A stretch of 37,518 nt of DNA from assembly GCF_039926425.1 (NCBI RefSeq), contig NZ_JBDSWZ010000276.1:1-37518 (forward strand), read 5' to 3'. The notes beneath the pieces are model-generated. The model made no database searches. It had not been told where the DNA came from and worked only from the letters and a program-made list of their open reading frames with translations. Source of the stretch: Dokdonella_A sp039926425 (lineage in GTDB: Bacteria > Pseudomonadota > Gammaproteobacteria > Xanthomonadales > Rhodanobacteraceae). Shown in pieces: positions 1 through 8,001 of the stretch. Each line of letters starts with the position of its first letter. Within the stretch, counting starts at the first letter, position 1. The position numbers and the translations under genes are program-made.

Positions 1-1061
1 GCAACCTTGAAGCCGGTGCCGCGGTAGCGGATCGACCTGACCTTGCCGCGATCGAGCCAGGGCACGAAGAACAGCAGGAGGATCGAGCCGAACATCGCGA
101 TCACGCCGGGCAGCTTGTACGGAATCATGCGGACGATCGCGTAGAACGGCGTGAAGTACCACACCGGTTTGATGTGCGTCGGCGTCGCCAGGTTGTTTGC
201 CGGAATGAAGTTGTCGTGTTCGAGGAACCAGCCCCCGAATGTCGGCGCGTAAAAGATGATGAACGCGGCGATCAGCAGGAAGAACCCTGTTCCGAAGAGA
301 TCCTTCACCGTGTAGTACGGATGGAATGCGATGCCGTCGAGCGGAGTGCCATCGGGTTTCTTTTTCGCCTTGATGTCGACGCCATCCGGATTGTTCGACC
401 CGACTTCGTGCAACGCGGCCAGATGCAGCACCACCAGCAACAGCAGCACCAGCGGCAACGCAATCACGTGCAGCGCAAAAAAGCGATTGAGCGTGGCGTC
501 GGCCGGCAGATAGTCACCCATGATCCATTCGACCAGCGAATCGCCAATCCACGGAATCGCACCGAACAGCGAGATGATCACCTTCGCGCCCCAGAACGAC
601 ATGTTGCCCCACGGCAAGACGTAGCCCATGAACGCTTCGGCCATCAGCACCAGGAAGATCAGCATGCCAAGCAGCCACACCAGTTCGCGCGGCTTTTTGT
701 ACGACCCGTACATCACGCCGCGGAACATGTGCAGGTAGACGACGACGAAGAACAGCGAGGCGCCGGTCGAATGCATGTAGCGGATCAACCAGCCCCAGTT
801 GACGTCGCGCATGATGTACTCGACCGAAGCAAACGCTTCCAGCGCGTTCGGCTTGTAGTTCATCGTGAGGAAGATGCCGGTCAGGATCTGGTTGACCAGC
901 ACGAGCAGGGCGAGCGATCCGAAGTAGTACCAGAGGTTGAAGTTCTTCGGCGCGTAGTACCCGCTGGTGTGCGAGGACAGGAACGAGAAGATCGGCAAGC
1001 GGTCTTCGACCCAGTTGACCAGGCCGTTCTTCGATTCGATGCGGTTCGTCGTGGTGCCCAT
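1..1061 (-). CDS. petB: Cytochrome b of the bc1 complex (partial, C-terminus off window)
   Basis: Membrane-embedded di-heme subunit of ubiquinol-cytochrome c reductase; it oxidises quinol and passes electrons across the inner membrane. About 353 codons are present and the frame is still open at base 1. Translated by eye, the N-terminus starts MGTTTNRIESKN. The paired heme histidines lie in the segments RYMHSTGASLFFVVVYLH and FFALHVIALP...VVLHLAALH. The Qo-site motif reads PVWY (residues 299-302, bases 156-167) rather than PEWY, a variant known from beta- and gammaproteobacteria. The ATG at 1061 shares one base with the TGA of the Rieske gene, so the two are translationally coupled. A cytochrome c1 gene (petC) would be expected beyond the window edge. 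Confidence 0.96.
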   Translation of the reverse strand, partial: MGTTTNRIESKNGLVNWVEDRLPIFSFLSSHTSGYYAPKNFNLWYYFGSLALLVLVNQILTGIFLTMNYKPNALEAFASVEYIMRDVNWGWLIRYMHSTGASLFFVVVYLHMFRGVMYGSYKKPRELVWLLGMLIFLVLMAEAFMGYVLPWGNMSFWGAKVIISLFGAIPWIGDSLVEWIMGDYLPADATLNRFFALHVIALPLVLLLLVVLHLAALHEVGSNNPDGVDIKAKKKPDGTPLDGIAFHPYYTVKDLFGTGFFLLIAAFIIFYAPTFGGWFLEHDNFIPANNLATPTHIKPVWYFTPFYAIVRMIPYKLPGVIAMFGSILLLFFVPWLDRGKVRSIRYRGTGFKV

Positions 1062-1663
1062 CAGGCTTTCCCCTCCGGATTCACGCCGATCATGATGTGG
1101 GTGTCGTCAACGAACGAGTACGGCGGCACCGACAGGTTCGCTGGTGCAGGTACGCCGTCGAACACGCGGCCGGCAAGGTCATAACGCGACTTGTGGCACG
1201 GGCAGAAAAACCCGCCTTTCCACTGCGGGTCGAACGGCTCGGGTTTCAACTCGGGAAAGTAATCCGGAACGCAACCGAGATGCGTGCAGATCCCGGTCAC
1301 AACCAGCCATTCCGGCTTGATCGAACGATGATCGTTCTTCGCGTACTCGGGCTGCTGGTCCGCATTGGAGGACGTCGGATCCTTGAGGCGTGCGTCTTCG
1401 CCGGCGAGCGCGTCAAGCTGCGGCTTCGTGCGATTGACCACGAACACGGGCAGGCCGCGCCACGCAAACGTCACCTTCTGCCCCGCTTCGATCTTTCCGA
1501 TGTCAGCCAGCACCGGCGCACCGGCCGACTTTGCCTTGGCGCTCGGTTCCCACGACTTGACGAAGGGAATGGCCGCGATCACCACTCCCGCTCCGCCGAC
1601 GACCGCCGTCGTCGCGGTGAGGAATCGCCGGCGCCCCTTGTCCACCACAGCATCGTTTGCCAT
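1061..1663 (-). CDS. petA: Rieske iron-sulfur subunit of the bc1 complex
   Basis: Carries electrons from quinol to cytochrome c1 through a [2Fe-2S] cluster on the periplasmic face. The 200-residue product has a twin-arginine N-terminus (RRRFLTA, residues 11-17) followed by one membrane anchor. Cluster box I is CTHLGC (C126, H128 ligands; C131 disulfide) and box II is CPCH (C154, H157 ligands; C156 disulfide). The ATG at 1663 is preferred because GGAG lies about 7 bases upstream and the Tat signal begins 10 residues in; an upstream in-frame start at 1735 would add 24 unlikely residues. It is the first gene of a petABC-type operon and is divergent from the protease gene at 1904. Confidence 0.96.
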   Translation of the reverse strand: MANDAVVDKGRRRFLTATTAVVGGAGVVIAAIPFVKSWEPSAKAKSAGAPVLADIGKIEAGQKVTFAWRGLPVFVVNRTKPQLDALAGEDARLKDPTSSNADQQPEYAKNDHRSIKPEWLVVTGICTHLGCVPDYFPELKPEPFDPQWKGGFFCPCHKSRYDLAGRVFDGVPAPANLSVPPYSFVDDTHIMIGVNPEGKA

Positions 1664-1745
1664 CAGCACTCCGCCGCAAAACATTCGAGAAAAACGTGTC
1701 GACACGGGTCTTCGCGAGACATTCGCGGCAGACACCGCGCGTCGA

Positions 1746-1761
1746 TTGGGGCATGCCCCAA
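1746..1761. promoter_or_regulatory. Perfect 16-bp palindrome in the petA/degS divergent gap
   Basis: TTGGGGCATGCCCCAA is its own reverse complement with no spacer. It lies 82 bases upstream of petA and 142 bases upstream of the protease gene, within the 240-base divergent region 1664-1903. Position and symmetry fit an operator for a dimeric regulator. It could also form a hairpin in the petA leader. No regulator is identified. Confidence 0.4.
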
Positions 1762-1903
1762 AATCGTGCTAGTTTAACGAACGGTCATTCCCCGCACAAT
1801 CAAGCTGGACGCGCGCGCCACGCTCGCGGCACGCAGCCGCCCCCGATCAGCCGCTGCGGCTTCGATCCGCGATACGACCGCATCGCGTCCAGACGAACGA
1901 TCC

Positions 1904-3109
1904 ATGCTCAGTCGAAAAACCCAAAATCTGCTCGCCTTCATCGCCCGCTGCGCAGTCATCGGACTCGCCGCTGCGTTCCTGCTGAGCGTGCTCGCTCCAG
2001 CAATGGTCGACCGTCTGCGCGCAACAGCGGCAGTGTCCCATGCGACATCCGGGCAGGTTGAGTCCGTGACTGCGACAACAGGTCGCGCCCCGGTGTCCTA
2101 CTCCGATGCGGTCGTTAAGGCGTCGCCATCGGTGGTCAACATCTACGCGAACCGGATGACGATCTCGAAAAGCTACTACCAGATTCCCGATCCACTCACC
2201 AAACGCCTGCTCGGCTACATTCCGGGGCCGCTGATGCGCCGCCAGGAACAAAGCTTGGGATCCGGCGTGATCTTCAGTTCCGACGGCTACGTTCTCACCA
2301 ACAACCACGTCATCAACGGCGCGGACGACATCCAGGTGGCGCTCGACGACGGAAGCGTCTCGCAAGCCCAGGTCATCGGCACCGATTCGGAAACGGATCT
2401 GGCCGTGCTGAAAATCGACGGCAAGCAATTGCCCGAGATCACCGTGCCGGACGGCGCGAACGCCAGTGCCGACGTCGGCGACGTGGTGCTGGCAATCGGC
2501 AATCCCGGCGGCGTGGGCAAGACCGTCACGATGGGCATCGTCAGTGCGACCGGACGCCAGTTGAAGATGTCTGCGTACGAGGATTTCATCCAGACCGACG
2601 CGGCGATCAATGCCGGCAATTCGGGCGGCGCACTGGTCAACGCGCTCGGCGAACTCATCGGCATCAACACGGCGGTGTATGCGAAGCCCATCTCGGATGG
2701 CTCGGGACGCATGCCGCAGGTCCCCGAAGGCATTGGCTTCGCGATTCCCGTGACCACCGCCAAGACCGTGCTCGAACAGATCATCAAGCACGGACGGGTG
2801 ATCCGCGGCTGGATCGGCGCGGACTACGCCGACATTCCTCCGGCGAACGGTGCGACGTCCCGACAGCAAGGCGTCGTTGTGCTCCGGGTCGTGCTGGAAA
2901 GTCCTGCAGCGCAGGCGAATTTGCAGGCGGGCGATCTGCTGCTCAAGCTCGATGGCACGGCAATCGCAGACCAGGTCGATCTTCGCAACCGCGAAGCCGC
3001 GCTCGCGCCCGGCACGAAGGTTCGGCTCGAAGGACTGCGCAGAAACATGCCTTTCGCGGTCGACGTGGTGCTCGTGCAGCGTCCTGCGCCAAGCACGACG
3101 GGCGCGTGA
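1904..3109 (+). CDS. degS: DegS/AlgW-type periplasmic serine protease with one PDZ domain
   Basis: Membrane-anchored HtrA-family protease, 401 residues. An N-terminal hydrophobic segment (about 9-35) has no clear cleavage site, so it probably acts as an anchor. The trypsin-like domain (about 65-285) carries the triad H135 (TNNHVI), D165 (SETDLAVLK) and S240 (GNSGGAL). A single PDZ domain follows (about 300-395). One PDZ and an anchor match DegS/AlgW, which cut the anti-sigma factor RseA/MucA in the envelope stress response; DegP has two PDZ domains and no anchor. The gene stands alone, divergent from petA and convergent with the lytic transglycosylase gene. The start lacks a strong ribosome binding site. 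The exact DegS role is inferred from architecture. Confidence 0.88.
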   Translation: MLSRKTQNLLAFIARCAVIGLAAAFLLSVLAPAMVDRLRATAAVSHATSGQVESVTATTGRAPVSYSDAVVKASPSVVNIYANRMTISKSYYQIPDPLTKRLLGYIPGPLMRRQEQSLGSGVIFSSDGYVLTNNHVINGADDIQVALDDGSVSQAQVIGTDSETDLAVLKIDGKQLPEITVPDGANASADVGDVVLAIGNPGGVGKTVTMGIVSATGRQLKMSAYEDFIQTDAAINAGNSGGALVNALGELIGINTAVYAKPISDGSGRMPQVPEGIGFAIPVTTAKTVLEQIIKHGRVIRGWIGADYADIPPANGATSRQQGVVVLRVVLESPAAQANLQAGDLLLKLDGTAIADQVDLRNREAALAPGTKVRLEGLRRNMPFAVDVVLVQRPAPSTTGA

Positions 3110-3169
3110 ACCCCGCGGCGACAATGCGACGTGCTCCTGCGGCCCCGAATTTGATCGACCCGTGAAACG

Positions 3170-4234
3170 CTACAACGCTTTCTGATAGCGGTCGCGCAGC
3201 GTCGCAACGCGCTGAACGTACAGTTGCGTTTCGTCGTAGGGCGGAATGCCGTGGTATTTCTGCACCGCACCCGGCCCGGCGTTGTAGGCGGCCGTCGCGA
3301 GGCGCGAGTCGTTGTTGAAGTTCTTCAGCAGTTGCGAAAGATAGCGGGCGCCACCGCGAATGTTCTGCGCAGCATCGAACGCATTGGCGACGCCGAGGTC
3401 GCCCGCCGTTCCGGGCATCAGCTGCATCAGGCCCTGCGCTCCCTTGTTGGACAGCGCCATCGGATTGAATGCCGACTCGGCGTGGATCACCGCCCGCAAC
3501 AATGCGGAGTCGACTCCGAAGTCGGCAGCGGCCGCGGCGATCTCGACTTTGTATGCGGCGAGATTCAGCGCCGTGCGCGCGAAATCGATCTTCGAATGGA
3601 CGTCGCAGGCGATGCAGGTGGCAATGTAGGTGAACAACACGGCGAACGCATTGCCCGCCGGTTTCACATTGGTGTACTCGGTGATGCCGCCCGTTCGCTC
3701 CACCTTGTAGACGGCGCCGCGCAGGATTCGCGGCATCGGCGCTTCCGCCTTCGCGGGTATTGCAACGGCCGACGGCGACGGCGATGCCAATGCGAGCGCC
3801 GCGGTACTCACGGCACTGACGATCGGCGGGACGACCGGAATCGGAACCAGCACCGGCGCCGTGCTCGTACCACCGGACGCCACCGCAACAAACAGGGCCT
3901 TCGGTGCGGTCGATACGACGCTTGCGTCGACAGAGGAAAAATCCGCTCTCGCCTTCACATTCTCCTGGTACACCCAACCGCTGACAGACGGGGCCTTCGC
4001 GGAGATCGGGACAGACTTTGCCACGGAGGGCGTGGGAAGCGGTGACGATGTCGGAGTATCGACAAACGTCGAGATCACCTTGCAATCGATGAAGCCCTGC
4101 CGTTTGCTGGTGTACGCGATACTGCCGTCCCTGGTGCCGCACTTGTACAGCACACTCGCGCCGGCGAAGGACGCGGACAGAAGTCCGAATCCAAGCAGGA
4201 TCACGCGGGCGGCAGAGTGACGACGGTGCGGCAT
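3170..4234 (-). CDS. Lytic transglycosylase (SLT family) with duplicated DUF4124-like segments
   Basis: Predicted secreted murein hydrolase of 354 residues. The signal peptide is about residues 1-26 (RRHSAARVILLGFGLL...ASFAGAS). A DUF4124-like piece (VLYKCGTRDGSIAYT, about 28-56) is followed by a low-complexity Pro/Ala/Val/Ser linker (about 60-170) and a second similar piece (AVYKVERTGGITEYTN, 174-190). The C-terminal SLT domain (about 230-345) has catalytic E253 in VIHAESAFNP, then GAQGLMQLMPGTA and ATAAYNAGPGAV, all family hallmarks. I start at 4234 because the signal peptide follows directly; a further upstream start at 4348 would bury it. The gene is divergent from miaB and convergent with the protease gene, 60 bases apart. 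Confidence 0.9.
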   Translation of the reverse strand: MPHRRHSAARVILLGFGLLSASFAGASVLYKCGTRDGSIAYTSKRQGFIDCKVISTFVDTPTSSPLPTPSVAKSVPISAKAPSVSGWVYQENVKARADFSSVDASVVSTAPKALFVAVASGGTSTAPVLVPIPVVPPIVSAVSTAALALASPSPSAVAIPAKAEAPMPRILRGAVYKVERTGGITEYTNVKPAGNAFAVLFTYIATCIACDVHSKIDFARTALNLAAYKVEIAAAAADFGVDSALLRAVIHAESAFNPMALSNKGAQGLMQLMPGTAGDLGVANAFDAAQNIRGGARYLSQLLKNFNNDSRLATAAYNAGPGAVQKYHGIPPYDETQLYVQRVATLRDRYQKAL

Positions 4235-4461
4235 GGACGTTATTGAAACCTTTGCGGGCGTCAAGTTTCCGCCCGTTCGTTCGGATGGCTGCGGGAACGC
4301 GCGCCGGCTTCGTCCCGCAATCCTCATTGGCCAGATGCCTTTTACCACGTAAACTATTGGATTGGCGCCTGTTTTTTCACAAAGTGGGCATCCGGCCGCA
4401 TTCTTGCCGCGGTCGCGCTTGGCACATCACCGGTTCGCAAGGCCGTTCGCAGGATTCAACA

Positions 4462-5805
4462 ATGACCGGCAAGCTCTACATCAAGACCCACGGTTGCCAG
4501 ATGAACGAGTACGACTCGACCAAGATGGCCGACGTGCTGCGCGCATCCCATGGGCTCGAACGGACCGAGGACGAGTCGGAAGCGGATGTCATCCTGATCA
4601 ACACCTGCTCGATCCGCGAGAAGGCGCAGGAAAAGGTCTTCAGCCAGCTCGGCCGGTGGAAGAAATTCAAGCGCGACGGCAGCTCCGTGGTGATCGGCGT
4701 CGGTGGTTGCGTCGCGAGCCAGGAAGGCGCCGCGATCGTCAAGCGTGCGCCCTATGTCGATCTGGTGTTCGGGCCGCAGACCCTGCATCGCCTGCCACAG
4801 ATGATAGAGGCGCGCCGTGCAAGCGGTGAGCCGCAGATCGACATCTCGTTCCCCGAAATCGAGAAATTCGACCGCCTGCCGGAACCGCGCGCGGATGGGC
4901 CGGCCGCATTCGTCTCCATCATGGAAGGCTGTTCCAAATACTGCTCGTTCTGCGTCGTGCCTTACACCCGTGGCGAGGAGATCAGCCGGCCGTTCGACGA
5001 TGTCGTTGCGGAGATCGCGACGCTCGCCGAACAGGGTGTGCGCGAGGTCAACCTGCTCGGGCAGAACGTCAACGCGTACCGCGGGCCCATGCATGAAGGA
5101 GACGTGGCGGATCTCGGCCTGCTGATTCACGCGATCGCGCAGATCGACGGAATCGGCCGCATCCGCTTCACGACGTCACATCCGCTCGAATTTTCCGATT
5201 CGCTGATCGACGCCTATGCAAACGTGCCGCAGCTGGCGAACTATCTGCACCTGCCGGTGCAATCGGGCTCCGACCGCATCCTGTCGGCGATGAAGCGCGG
5301 ATACACCGCGCTCGAGTTCAAGCAGAAGATCCGCAAGCTGCGCGCGGTGCGCCCCGATATCTGCGTTTCGTCCGATTTCATCGTCGGCTTTCCTGGCGAG
5401 ACCGACGCGGACTTCGAGCGCACCATGAAGCTGGTCGATGACATCGGCTTCGACCAGAGCTTCTCGTTTGTCTATTCGCGCCGTCCCGGCACACCGGCTG
5501 CAAGCCTTGAAGACGACACGCCCGACGCCGTGAAGAGCGAGCGACTGGCGCGCCTGAAGGACGCCCTCAACATCAATGCGCGAGCGATCAGCGAGGCGAT
5601 GATCGGCAGCGTGCAACGCGTGCTGGTTGAAGGACCGAGCGCACGCGATGCCGCGGAACTCACCGGCAAGACCGAAAACATGCGCAACGTGAATTTCGCC
5701 GGCCCGGCACGGTTGGTCGGACAGTTTGTCGACGTGACGGTCACCGAGGCGATGGTCAATTCGCTGCGCGGGCGGATCCAGACACGCGAGAACCTGATCG
5801 CCTGA
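4462..5805 (+). CDS. miaB: tRNA-2-methylthio-N6-dimethylallyladenosine synthase MiaB
   Basis: Radical-SAM methylthiotransferase that adds a methylthio group to i6A37 of tRNAs reading UNN codons. 447 residues. The N-terminal cluster-binding cysteines are C12 (THGCQMN), C49 (NTCSIRE) and C83 (GGCVAS). The radical-SAM cluster CxxxCxxC is C157, C161, C164 (EGCSKYCSFCVVPYTRG). A TRAM domain ends the protein (about 375-447). The ATG at 4462 has AGGA upstream and gives the canonical start MTGKLYIKTHGCQMN; the frame stays open upstream to 4243 but that part is not MiaB-like. In many gammaproteobacteria miaB is directly followed by ybeZ (phoH); here phoH is about 14.3 kb away. Confidence 0.97.
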   Translation: MTGKLYIKTHGCQMNEYDSTKMADVLRASHGLERTEDESEADVILINTCSIREKAQEKVFSQLGRWKKFKRDGSSVVIGVGGCVASQEGAAIVKRAPYVDLVFGPQTLHRLPQMIEARRASGEPQIDISFPEIEKFDRLPEPRADGPAAFVSIMEGCSKYCSFCVVPYTRGEEISRPFDDVVAEIATLAEQGVREVNLLGQNVNAYRGPMHEGDVADLGLLIHAIAQIDGIGRIRFTTSHPLEFSDSLIDAYANVPQLANYLHLPVQSGSDRILSAMKRGYTALEFKQKIRKLRAVRPDICVSSDFIVGFPGETDADFERTMKLVDDIGFDQSFSFVYSRRPGTPAASLEDDTPDAVKSERLARLKDALNINARAISEAMIGSVQRVLVEGPSARDAAELTGKTENMRNVNFAGPARLVGQFVDVTVTEAMVNSLRGRIQTRENLIA

Positions 5806-5842
5806 GACGGCGCAACGTCGCGCGTCGTCAGAGGACCGCATT

Positions 5843-5929
5843 CACCGCGGTTCGCTGCAAAGCGGTGGAGAAATCGGCGGTCGGAAACCGCCGCTGTGCA
5901 ATCCGATGAGCCGATCGCGAAGACGCGAT
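5843..5929 (+). other. Three consecutive hairpins downstream of miaB
   Basis: Within the 256-base gap between miaB and the next gene, three perfect stems follow each other: CACCGC/GCGGTG (5843-5848 with 5862-5867), CGGCGGT/ACCGCCG (5875-5881 with 5887-5893, 5-base loop) and ATCGCG/CGCGAT (5914-5919 with 5924-5929, loop AAGA). None is followed by a T-run. They may help terminate miaB transcription or be part of a structured RNA leader. I recognise no known riboswitch or small RNA family. Confidence 0.3.
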
Positions 5930-6061
5930 GTCGTGCACGGAACGCATCGATTCCGATCCGCTTGTTTGAGCAAAGCAGCACCGTCAGCCCTCCTAATGCT
6001 GCATCCGGGCACTCGTTCGTTGCGTATGTAGTCCCCGAAGCCTGCCGGTTGCGCAGCGCAC

Positions 6062-6892
6062 GTGGAACTGCTCGTGGCGACACCGGGGTCACCGATTCAA
6101 CATGCACGAACGGCGAAGCGCGCGGTGCTCGCAGTTGCGATCTGCGCGATGACGGTGAGCGGGTTGCCGGCACTCGGCGCCGAACACTACGAGGGCGAAG
6201 CCTACGCGGCGACGGGCGGTGAAGCGCTGTACAGCGAATCCCATTGGCGCTACGACGACGACGGCGTCGCCACCGGCCTCGTGTTGTACCGGTGTCCTGA
6301 CGGTTCGCCGTTTGCGCGCAAGCACATCCGTGCCACGGCCAATGCGCAGGCACCCGACTTCGACCTGCTCGACGCGCGCACCGGATACACCGAAGGAGTG
6401 CGCGGCAGCGGCGACAGGCGCGAGGTTTACGTGCGAACGAGCGCCGGCGCTCCCGAACGCACTGCGGCTCTTCAAGATCATGCCGAACTGGTCGTCGATG
6501 CCGGCTTCGATGCATTCGTTCGCGACCACTGGGACGTGTTGAATGGCTCCGCGACATCGCTCGCATTCGTCGTGCCGAGCCGACTTGGCGCAATGAAATT
6601 CGAGGTGAGTCGAGTCGGTGCTGAAACGGTCGATGGACGTCCGGCACAACGTCTGCGCCTTGCCCTCGGTACCTGGTACGGCGGACTGCTGCCGCACATC
6701 GACGTCGTGTATGACAACGCGACGCGCCATCTCCTGCGCTATGAAGGCACCAGCAACGTGCGCGACGCAAGCGCCCGCAACGTGGTGGTGCGCATTGAAT
6801 TCCCGCCCGCCCAACGCGATTCGCAGGCGACGGCCGCGGACGTCGCGGCGGCGGCGACCGTGCCGCTGACCGGCACGTGCCCGCTATCATGA
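6062..6892 (+). CDS. Secreted protein of unknown function
   Basis: I do not recognise a family. The product is about 276 residues from a GTG start, with a likely signal peptide (positively charged HARTAKR, then AVLAVAICAMTVSGL, cleavage near ALGA-E about residue 40). The mature part is soluble, with aromatic- and acid-rich strands such as HYEGEAYAATGGEALYSESH, and a C-terminal half that reads like the DUF3108-type outer-membrane-linked folds (GTWYGGLLPHIDVVYD). The start is uncertain: GTG 6062 or GTG 6074 both keep the signal peptide and no in-frame ATG precedes it. The gene lies 94 bases before the DUF4345 gene and is co-oriented with the sigma-factor/lipid cluster, so it may belong to that regulon; this is inference. 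Confidence 0.72.
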   Translation: MELLVATPGSPIQHARTAKRAVLAVAICAMTVSGLPALGAEHYEGEAYAATGGEALYSESHWRYDDDGVATGLVLYRCPDGSPFARKHIRATANAQAPDFDLLDARTGYTEGVRGSGDRREVYVRTSAGAPERTAALQDHAELVVDAGFDAFVRDHWDVLNGSATSLAFVVPSRLGAMKFEVSRVGAETVDGRPAQRLRLALGTWYGGLLPHIDVVYDNATRHLLRYEGTSNVRDASARNVVVRIEFPPAQRDSQATAADVAAAATVPLTGTCPLS

Positions 6893-6986
6893 TCGCCGTG
6901 CGCGCACCGTTGATGATCGCAGGAATTCGCAGCGGATCCCGATCGGCGCGAGCCCAGGCGCACATCACTTCCGGAGCAGCGATCGA

Positions 6987-7358
6987 ATGGCCACCATCTA
7001 TCTTTATTTCAACGCGTTCATCTACGCGGCGTTGGCACTGTGGTGCACGCTGGCTCCGACCGACACGGCTGTCGCCGTCGGCTACGAAACGCTCTCGCGC
7101 TCGGGCATGTCGGAATACCTCGTTGTCTACGGCGGTCTCGAATTCGGCCTTGCGCTCTTCTTCGTCTGGTGTGTCCACAGCGGAATGCAGCGCGCGGGCG
7201 TCGCGTTTTCGCTCGCGCTGTACGTACCCATCGTGCTCTACCGCTTCGCCACGGTCATTCATCAGTGGCCGGTCGCATCGATCACGCTCGGCACCGGAAT
7301 CCTCGAGATCGTCCTTCTGCTTGGCGCAATCGTTGCGTGGCGAAGCGTGCGCGCGTAG
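6987..7358 (+). CDS. DUF4345-like small integral membrane protein
   Basis: 123 residues, almost wholly hydrophobic, with about four membrane segments (roughly 5-22, 44-64, 68-86 and 95-116). The pattern of a small four-helix protein with YGGLEFGLALFFVW in the middle matches DUF4345-type proteins, whose function is unknown. ATG at 6987 begins MATIYLYFNAFIYAALA, placing the first helix at the N-terminus as the family does. It sits 70 bases upstream of the ECF sigma gene on the same strand. Whether it shares the sigma-dependent promoter is open. Confidence 0.75.
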   Translation: MATIYLYFNAFIYAALALWCTLAPTDTAVAVGYETLSRSGMSEYLVVYGGLEFGLALFFVWCVHSGMQRAGVAFSLALYVPIVLYRFATVIHQWPVASITLGTGILEIVLLLGAIVAWRSVRA

Positions 7359-7370
7359 ATCCGACAGGTT
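7358..7370 (+). promoter_or_regulatory. GATCCGACnnGTT motif upstream of the ECF sigma gene
   Basis: GATCCGACAGGTT lies 71 bases before the sigma start. Nearly the same string (GATCCGACCTGTT, 8887-8899) lies 49 bases before the desaturase start, with 11 of 13 bases equal. A looser copy (GATCCGCTTGTT, 5955-5966) precedes the gene at 6062. It could be part of the promoter recognised by the local ECF sigma factor (autoregulation), but I see no consistently spaced -10 element. Confidence 0.25.
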
Positions 7371-7428
7371 GCGCGCCGCCGGGAAATTCGTGACTATCCG
7401 GCGCACGAACATCGGCACAGAAGGTTGC

Positions 7429-8001
7429 ATGAACGAGTCGACAGATGCGGTACTCGACGAGAGGGACCGCCTTCGCGACCTGCTGGTGGCTGTCGCGGGT
7501 GGCGACGCCCGCGCGTTCGAGAACCTGTACAAGTCGACGTCGGCGAAGCTGTTCGGCATCTGCCTTCGCGTGGTCAAGCAGCGCAGCGATGCCGAGGACG
7601 TGCTGCAGGACGTCTACAGCACGATCTGGCGCAAGGCGAACCTGTACGACTCGGCACGCGCCAGCGCCATGACCTGGCTCGCGATGATGGCGCGCAACAA
7701 GGCGATTGACCGCGTCCGCTCTGGGGGTGTGGAGCGCAATTCCGCCACGCTTGATCTGGCCGACGATCTGCATGACATGAATCCGACGCCGACCGCCGCG
7801 GCGGAATCGACTGACGACAACAAGCGTCTCGACGCCTGTCTTGGCGAACTCGACGTGCAACGGCGCAATCTGATTCGGGTCGCGTTTTTCGAAGGCGCCA
7901 CCTACGAGGAACTGGCGAGTCGCAGCGGCTCGCCATTGGGCACCATCAAGAGCTGGATCCGTCGCGGCCTGCTGCGTCTCAAGGCGTGCCTGGAACGATG
8001 A
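7429..8001 (+). CDS. ECF-family (group 4) RNA polymerase sigma factor
   Basis: 190 residues. Region 2 (about 20-95) contains AFENLYKSTSAKLFGICLRVV and DAEDVLQDVYSTIWRK, typical of sigma-70 region 2, with the DNA-melting segment MTWLAMMARNKAIDRVR. Region 4 (about 130-185) has the helix-turn-helix YEELASRSGSPLGTIKSWIRRGLLRLK. The short length without regions 1 and 3 marks an ECF factor, nearest the SigK/RpoE-like types paired with RskA-like partners. The ATG at 7429 follows AAGG and starts at the family N-terminus. Its stop overlaps the anti-sigma start as ATGA, so the pair is co-translated. By position it likely controls the lipid-modification genes downstream. Confidence 0.93.
   Translation: MNESTDAVLDERDRLRDLLVAVAGGDARAFENLYKSTSAKLFGICLRVVKQRSDAEDVLQDVYSTIWRKANLYDSARASAMTWLAMMARNKAIDRVRSGGVERNSATLDLADDLHDMNPTPTAAAESTDDNKRLDACLGELDVQRRNLIRVAFFEGATYEELASRSGSPLGTIKSWIRRGLLRLKACLER

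Noticed and set aside
5843..5867. Possible S-adenosylhomocysteine riboswitch because of a GCTGCAA string
   Set aside because: The conserved CGAGG and closing pseudoknot parts of that riboswitch are not seen nearby.
5896..6222. Open frame of 108 codons between miaB and the secreted-protein gene
   Set aside because: It overlaps the supported gene at 6062 in another frame, is arginine-rich and shows no ribosome binding site or family pattern.
5472..7577. 701-codon minus-strand open frame antisense to miaB, the secreted protein and the DUF4345 gene
   Set aside because: The translation is arginine/alanine-rich and featureless, as expected from high-GC antisense frames; the plus-strand genes have clear motifs.
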